A stretch of 6,050 bases of DNA from a bacterium (GTDB lineage: Bacteria; Cyanobacteriota; Vampirovibrionia; Gastranaerophilales; Gastranaerophilaceae). Location of the stretch: assembly GCA_017477685.1 (NCBI GenBank), contig JAFUUT010000382.1:1-6050 (forward strand). Reading direction: 5' to 3'. The position numbers were made by a program, and so were the translations under genes. The notes under the pieces are model-generated. The model searched no databases, was not told the DNA's origin, and was given only the letters and a program-made list of their open reading frames with translations. Positions within the stretch are counted from its first letter, which is position 1. Every line of letters begins with the position of its first letter. This document shows positions 3,632-6,050 of the stretch, one piece after another.

Positions 3632-5056
3632 TTAAAAACGAAAATCGCGTTCGCCCTGCTCAATTTTTTGCAAATATTCAGCCGTCTTTACTTTTACAAC
3701 ATCTGAACTTTCAAGCTGAGGTAATTCTTTAGCAATTAGGGCTTCGCCAACTTTTTTTGTTTCTTCCGATGCATAGTCTTCCAAAAATTCTTTCAACGTA
3801 ATCAAAGCATTTGGATGACAGAAGTTATGAATTTGTTTATCCTTACAAATTTCCATAAACTTATCCCCGACTCTGCCGGCACGGTAACAAGCGGTACAAA
3901 AACTCGGAACATACCCAAGCTCCATAAGCCATCTTATTACTTCATCAAGAGTTCGTCTGTCTTCTACATCAAATTGTGCGGTTTCTTCTTCTGATTCATC
4001 CTCAGGATGAGCATAACCGCCAACACTTGTCTTTGAACCGCCTGATATCTGTGAAACACCTAATTCCAAAACTCTTTCTCTGCATTTTTTTGATTCTCTG
4101 GTTGAAATTATCATGCCGGTATATGGTACGGAAATTCTTATACAAGCAACTATCTTTGCAAACGTTTCATCATCTATTCCGTTTTCAAAAGCACTCGGGT
4201 CTATATCATCAGCCCTTCTTATTCTTGGAACAGAAATAGTATGAGGACCAACCCCAAATCTTGCTTCCAAATGTTCTGCATGCATTAAAAGTGCCGCAAA
4301 TTCATACTTGTAGGTTGAAAGCCCAAATAATACACCCATACCAACATCATCTATGCCGCCTTCCATAGCTCTGTCCATAGCTTCCGTATGGTAGTTGTAA
4401 TTGTGTTTTGGCCCTGTTGGATGAAGTCTTTCATAACGCTCTTTATTATATGTTTCTTGGAACAGAATATATGTTCCTATACCAGCCTCTTTTAATTTGC
4501 GGTAATTTTCAACCGTAGTTGCCGCAATATTCACATTCACCCTGCGAATAGCACCGTTTTTGTGATTGATAGAATAAATTGTTTTTATAGATTCCAAAAC
4601 ATACTCGATTGGATTGTTTACAGGATCTTCCCCCGTTTCTAATGCCAATCGCTTATGACCAATATCCTGAAGCGCTATAACTTCTTCTTTTATCTCTTCT
4701 TGAGTCATCTTTTTACGAGGGATATGAGTATTTTTTGCATGATAAGGACAATATACACAACCGTTTACACAATAATTAGATAAATACAACGGCGCAAATA
4801 ATACAATTCTGTTTCCGTAATATTCTTGTTTAATCTTTTTTGCTAATGAATATATTTCTTCATTTTTTTCTTCTATATCACAAGCCAACAAAACAGATGC
4901 CTCTCTATGAGTCAAACCGTTACCCAATTTAGCTTTTTCTAATATCTTATCTACAAGTTCAATATTATTTTTATTCGCATTTGCATATTCTAATGTTGCT
5001 AAAACTTCTTCGTTATTTATAAAATCATCGGCACTAGTGGAATTTACATCATACAT
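3632..5056 (-). CDS. hydG: [FeFe] hydrogenase H-cluster maturase, radical SAM tyrosine lyase HydG
   Basis: HydG cleaves L-tyrosine to p-cresol and dehydroglycine and turns the latter into the CO and cyanide ligands of the H-cluster, delivered as an Fe(CO)2(CN)-cysteine unit; it works with HydE and HydF in the cytoplasm. From the chosen start the protein is 474 aa, the usual family length. The radical-SAM signature CVNGCVYC gives C96, C100 and C103 for the first [4Fe-4S] cluster. ETGEDP at about 140-145 is the SAM-binding GGE-like motif. The C-terminal auxiliary cluster motif CTAC-x22-C (C387, C390, C413, in SFCTACYRAGR...NFCHPNA) distinguishes HydG from ThiH. The start is ATG 5054-5056 because GGGAG sits 7 bases upstream (5064-5068). 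An in-frame ATG nine codons earlier (5083) has only AT-rich sequence before it. All key cysteines are intact. No hydE, hydF or hydrogenase gene is in the window, so the maturases are at least partly dispersed. Confidence 0.97.
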   Translation of the reverse strand: MYDVNSTSADDFINNEEVLATLEYANANKNNIELVDKILEKAKLGNGLTHREASVLLACDIEEKNEEIYSLAKKIKQEYYGNRIVLFAPLYLSNYCVNGCVYCPYHAKNTHIPRKKMTQEEIKEEVIALQDIGHKRLALETGEDPVNNPIEYVLESIKTIYSINHKNGAIRRVNVNIAATTVENYRKLKEAGIGTYILFQETYNKERYERLHPTGPKHNYNYHTEAMDRAMEGGIDDVGMGVLFGLSTYKYEFAALLMHAEHLEARFGVGPHTISVPRIRRADDIDPSAFENGIDDETFAKIVACIRISVPYTGMIISTRESKKCRERVLELGVSQISGGSKTSVGGYAHPEDESEEETAQFDVEDRRTLDEVIRWLMELGYVPSFCTACYRAGRVGDKFMEICKDKQIHNFCHPNALITLKEFLEDYASEETKKVGEALIAKELPQLESSDVVKVKTAEYLQKIEQGERDFRF

Positions 5057-5200
5057 AATACTTCTCCCTATCACCTCAATCATAAAACTTAAATAAAAAA
5101 TGTAAAGTTATAGAATAGACAGAAATTTACTCTTTTTAACTATTTAATATATTGCTAAGATTCATCCAGCCAACAAACATGGTTATATTTCTTGTATTAA

Positions 5201-5692
5201 TCAAATATAAGAATCCAATATATGGGTTTTTACATTGCCTTTAAGTGTTTCCCTTGAAACAGGTTTCATTGTACCTTCTCCCAACTTTAAACCAAATACT
5301 TTATCACCATCCATTGATAAAATATCTAATTTTTTTTCAGGAGGAAGATCTTCTTCATTTTCATAACCTCTGGCATAATTTTTAGTTTTAATAGTTGTAA
5401 ATATATCTTCATCGCGTTTAGCGCGAACAATATCTATTTTTTGGTTAAGATCTGTATCCCTCGTTACTGTTATATGCGTGTCTGAACCGTAGAGAGGGCG
5501 GGATACAACACGTTTGATGATACGAGGTTCATTATTAGGACCTAGTTCTTTTGCAACAGTAGTATAGACCTTTCCTCCGTCTTCAAGTGAATTTTCAAAA
5601 ATATATGTACCACCTTTTCCTCTGCCAACATATTTTTGCAAATCTGAAGTATAAATATTAAAATAAGTTTTTACAGCGTTAACACCAGACAT
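5201..5692 (-). CDS. Hypothetical 163-aa protein upstream of hydG
   Basis: The ATG at 5690-5692 has AAAGGTGG (5699-5706) 6 bases upstream. The protein is hydrophilic, with no signal peptide, membrane segment or cysteine. The N-terminal third has a glycine-rich loop GRGKGG (23-28) that is not a Walker A motif. The middle alternates short strands with charged turns (PRIIKRVVSRPLYGSDTHITVTRD), suggesting a small beta-rich domain, and the C-terminus has LSMDGDKVFGLKLGEG. It precedes hydG on the same strand, but the 144-base gap to the hydG start and the AT-rich hairpin at its stop argue against tight coupling. I do not recognise the family and see no link to hydrogenase maturation beyond position. 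Confidence 0.75.
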   Translation of the reverse strand: MSGVNAVKTYFNIYTSDLQKYVGRGKGGTYIFENSLEDGGKVYTTVAKELGPNNEPRIIKRVVSRPLYGSDTHITVTRDTDLNQKIDIVRAKRDEDIFTTIKTKNYARGYENEEDLPPEKKLDILSMDGDKVFGLKLGEGTMKPVSRETLKGNVKTHILDSYI

Positions 5693-5828
5693 AATCTACC
5701 ACCTTTCACACTTCGTTACTACATCTATAAAAACATTTTTGATAAAAAAATTGCCCATAATGCTTGGATTAATTTAAATAGCTTAACAAAAGTTCACAAT
5801 TAAGGTTTAAGTTAGATATTGTGAGTTA
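5693..5828. other. AT-rich non-coding stretch upstream of the 163-aa gene
   Basis: Apart from the ribosome site of the 163-aa gene, I see no reading frame with a start signal and no RNA gene. Promoter candidates for the minus strand (for example TTGTGA, 17 bases, TAAATT at about 5775-5805) are weak, so none is called separately. Confidence 0.5.
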
Positions 5829-5888
5829 CTCCCCTTATGAGGAGAGATAAAAGTGGAGTGATGATTTGACCTGAAAAAATCATCACTC
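5829..5888. repeat. Palindromic repeat unit with perfect 12-bp stem
   Basis: GAGTGATGATTT (5856-5867) and AAATCATCACTC (5877-5888) pair perfectly around a 9-base loop. Just before it CTCC and GGAG bracket a small dyad (5829-5844). No T run follows on the plus strand and no gene ends here, so it is more likely a repeat unit than a terminator. Confidence 0.65.
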
Positions 5889-5923
5889 ATCCCTATTCCC
5901 TCACCTCTATAGAGAAGGAAATT

Positions 5924-5953
5924 CGTCATTCTGAGGACAAAGTCCGAAGAATC
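5924..5953. repeat. Dispersed palindromic repeat, CATTCTGAGGAC/GTCCGAAGAATCT type
   Basis: ATTCT (5928-5932) pairs with AGAAT (5948-5952). Tandem G-A mismatches follow, then GGAC (5935-5938) pairs with GTCC (5942-5945) around a 3-base loop. The CGTCATTCTGAGG...CCGAAGAATCTC pattern is a repeat I recall from intergenic regions of several unrelated bacteria. It is probably multicopy in this genome; a search would confirm it. Confidence 0.65.
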
Positions 5954-6000
5954 TCATAATGTTATTCAGCGATTTGCACTAGAACAAATAATTATTTAGC

Positions 6001-6036
6001 CCCTCACCCTTCCCCTCTCCCCAAAGGGGCGAGGGA
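6001..6036. repeat. Dispersed palindromic repeat, CCCTCTCCCCAAAGGGG type
   Basis: CCCTC-T-CCCC (6013-6022) pairs with GGGG-C-GAGGG (6026-6035) around AAA with one T-C mismatch. The pyrimidine-rich lead-in CCCCTCACCCTTCCCCTCTCC matches a widespread intergenic repeat style. With the two preceding palindromes it forms a gene-free repeat cluster that runs to the window edge. Confidence 0.65.
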
Positions 6037-6050
6037 ATAGTGTCCAACCC

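Noticed and set aside
3976..4239. 87-aa open frame on the plus strand
   Set aside because: It lies wholly inside hydG on the other strand; hydG is certain from its motifs.
5057..5083. Nine extra N-terminal codons of hydG (upstream ATG)
   Set aside because: No ribosome site precedes the upstream ATG, whereas GGGAG is 7 bases before the ATG at 5056, and the shorter form matches the usual HydG length.
5189..5213. AT-rich 10-pair hairpin over the stop of the 163-aa gene
   Set aside because: It has no GC-rich stem and no T run on the minus-strand side, so it is not called a terminator.
1..6050. CRISPR arrays, toxin-antitoxin pairs, restriction or phage genes
   Set aside because: No regularly spaced repeats were found beyond the two tmRNA-end duplications, and no reading frame matches such functions.

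Overview
The window is AT-rich bacterial DNA. It is most likely from the non-photosynthetic sister group of cyanobacteria (Gastranaerophilales/Melainabacteria type), though this is an inference. Three things support it: a tmRNA whose tag begins ANN, as cyanobacterial tags do; a 371-residue protein with an MSATQAR-type N-terminus and a coiled-coil C-terminus ending FKTFNA; and a small protein starting MRIQPISNNTFKG. I recall both protein styles from that group but could not search for them. A complete hydG indicates an anaerobe that matures an [FeFe] hydrogenase.

Layout. Positions 1-57 look like the 3' end of a gene that starts outside the window. A small exported four-cysteine protein (115-462, +) follows with its own promoter and converges on a 109-aa protein (480-809, -). 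The 371-aa coiled-coil protein (1036-2151, -) ends at a clear intrinsic terminator. Divergent from it is the tmRNA gene ssrA (2515-2920, +), with a strong promoter at 2285-2313. A paralogue of the first small exported protein (3220-3564, -) sits just downstream of hydG (3632-5056, -). Upstream of hydG on the same strand is an unrecognised 163-aa protein (5201-5692, -). The last 200 bases are a cluster of palindromic repeats without genes.

The most unusual part is around ssrA. Both ends of the tmRNA gene are duplicated outward. Upstream, a 17-bp direct repeat containing the first 12 bases of tmRNA brackets a GC-rich, strongly structured stretch of 140 bp. This lies between the promoter and the tmRNA, so it should be transcribed as a leader. 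A 9-base segment of it (2491-2499) is complementary both to the upstream pseudo-end and to the true 5' acceptor strand of tmRNA. Downstream, a perfect 93-bp repeat duplicates the tmRNA 3' end, its terminator and a second hairpin, separated by a 38-bp palindromic spacer. Either integrative or mobile elements have repeatedly used this locus, or it has been rearranged by template switching. In its present form the leader could affect tmRNA maturation.

Apart from the tmRNA, hydG and the general character of the small proteins, functions cannot be assigned from the sequence alone. hydE, hydF and the hydrogenase itself are not in the window.
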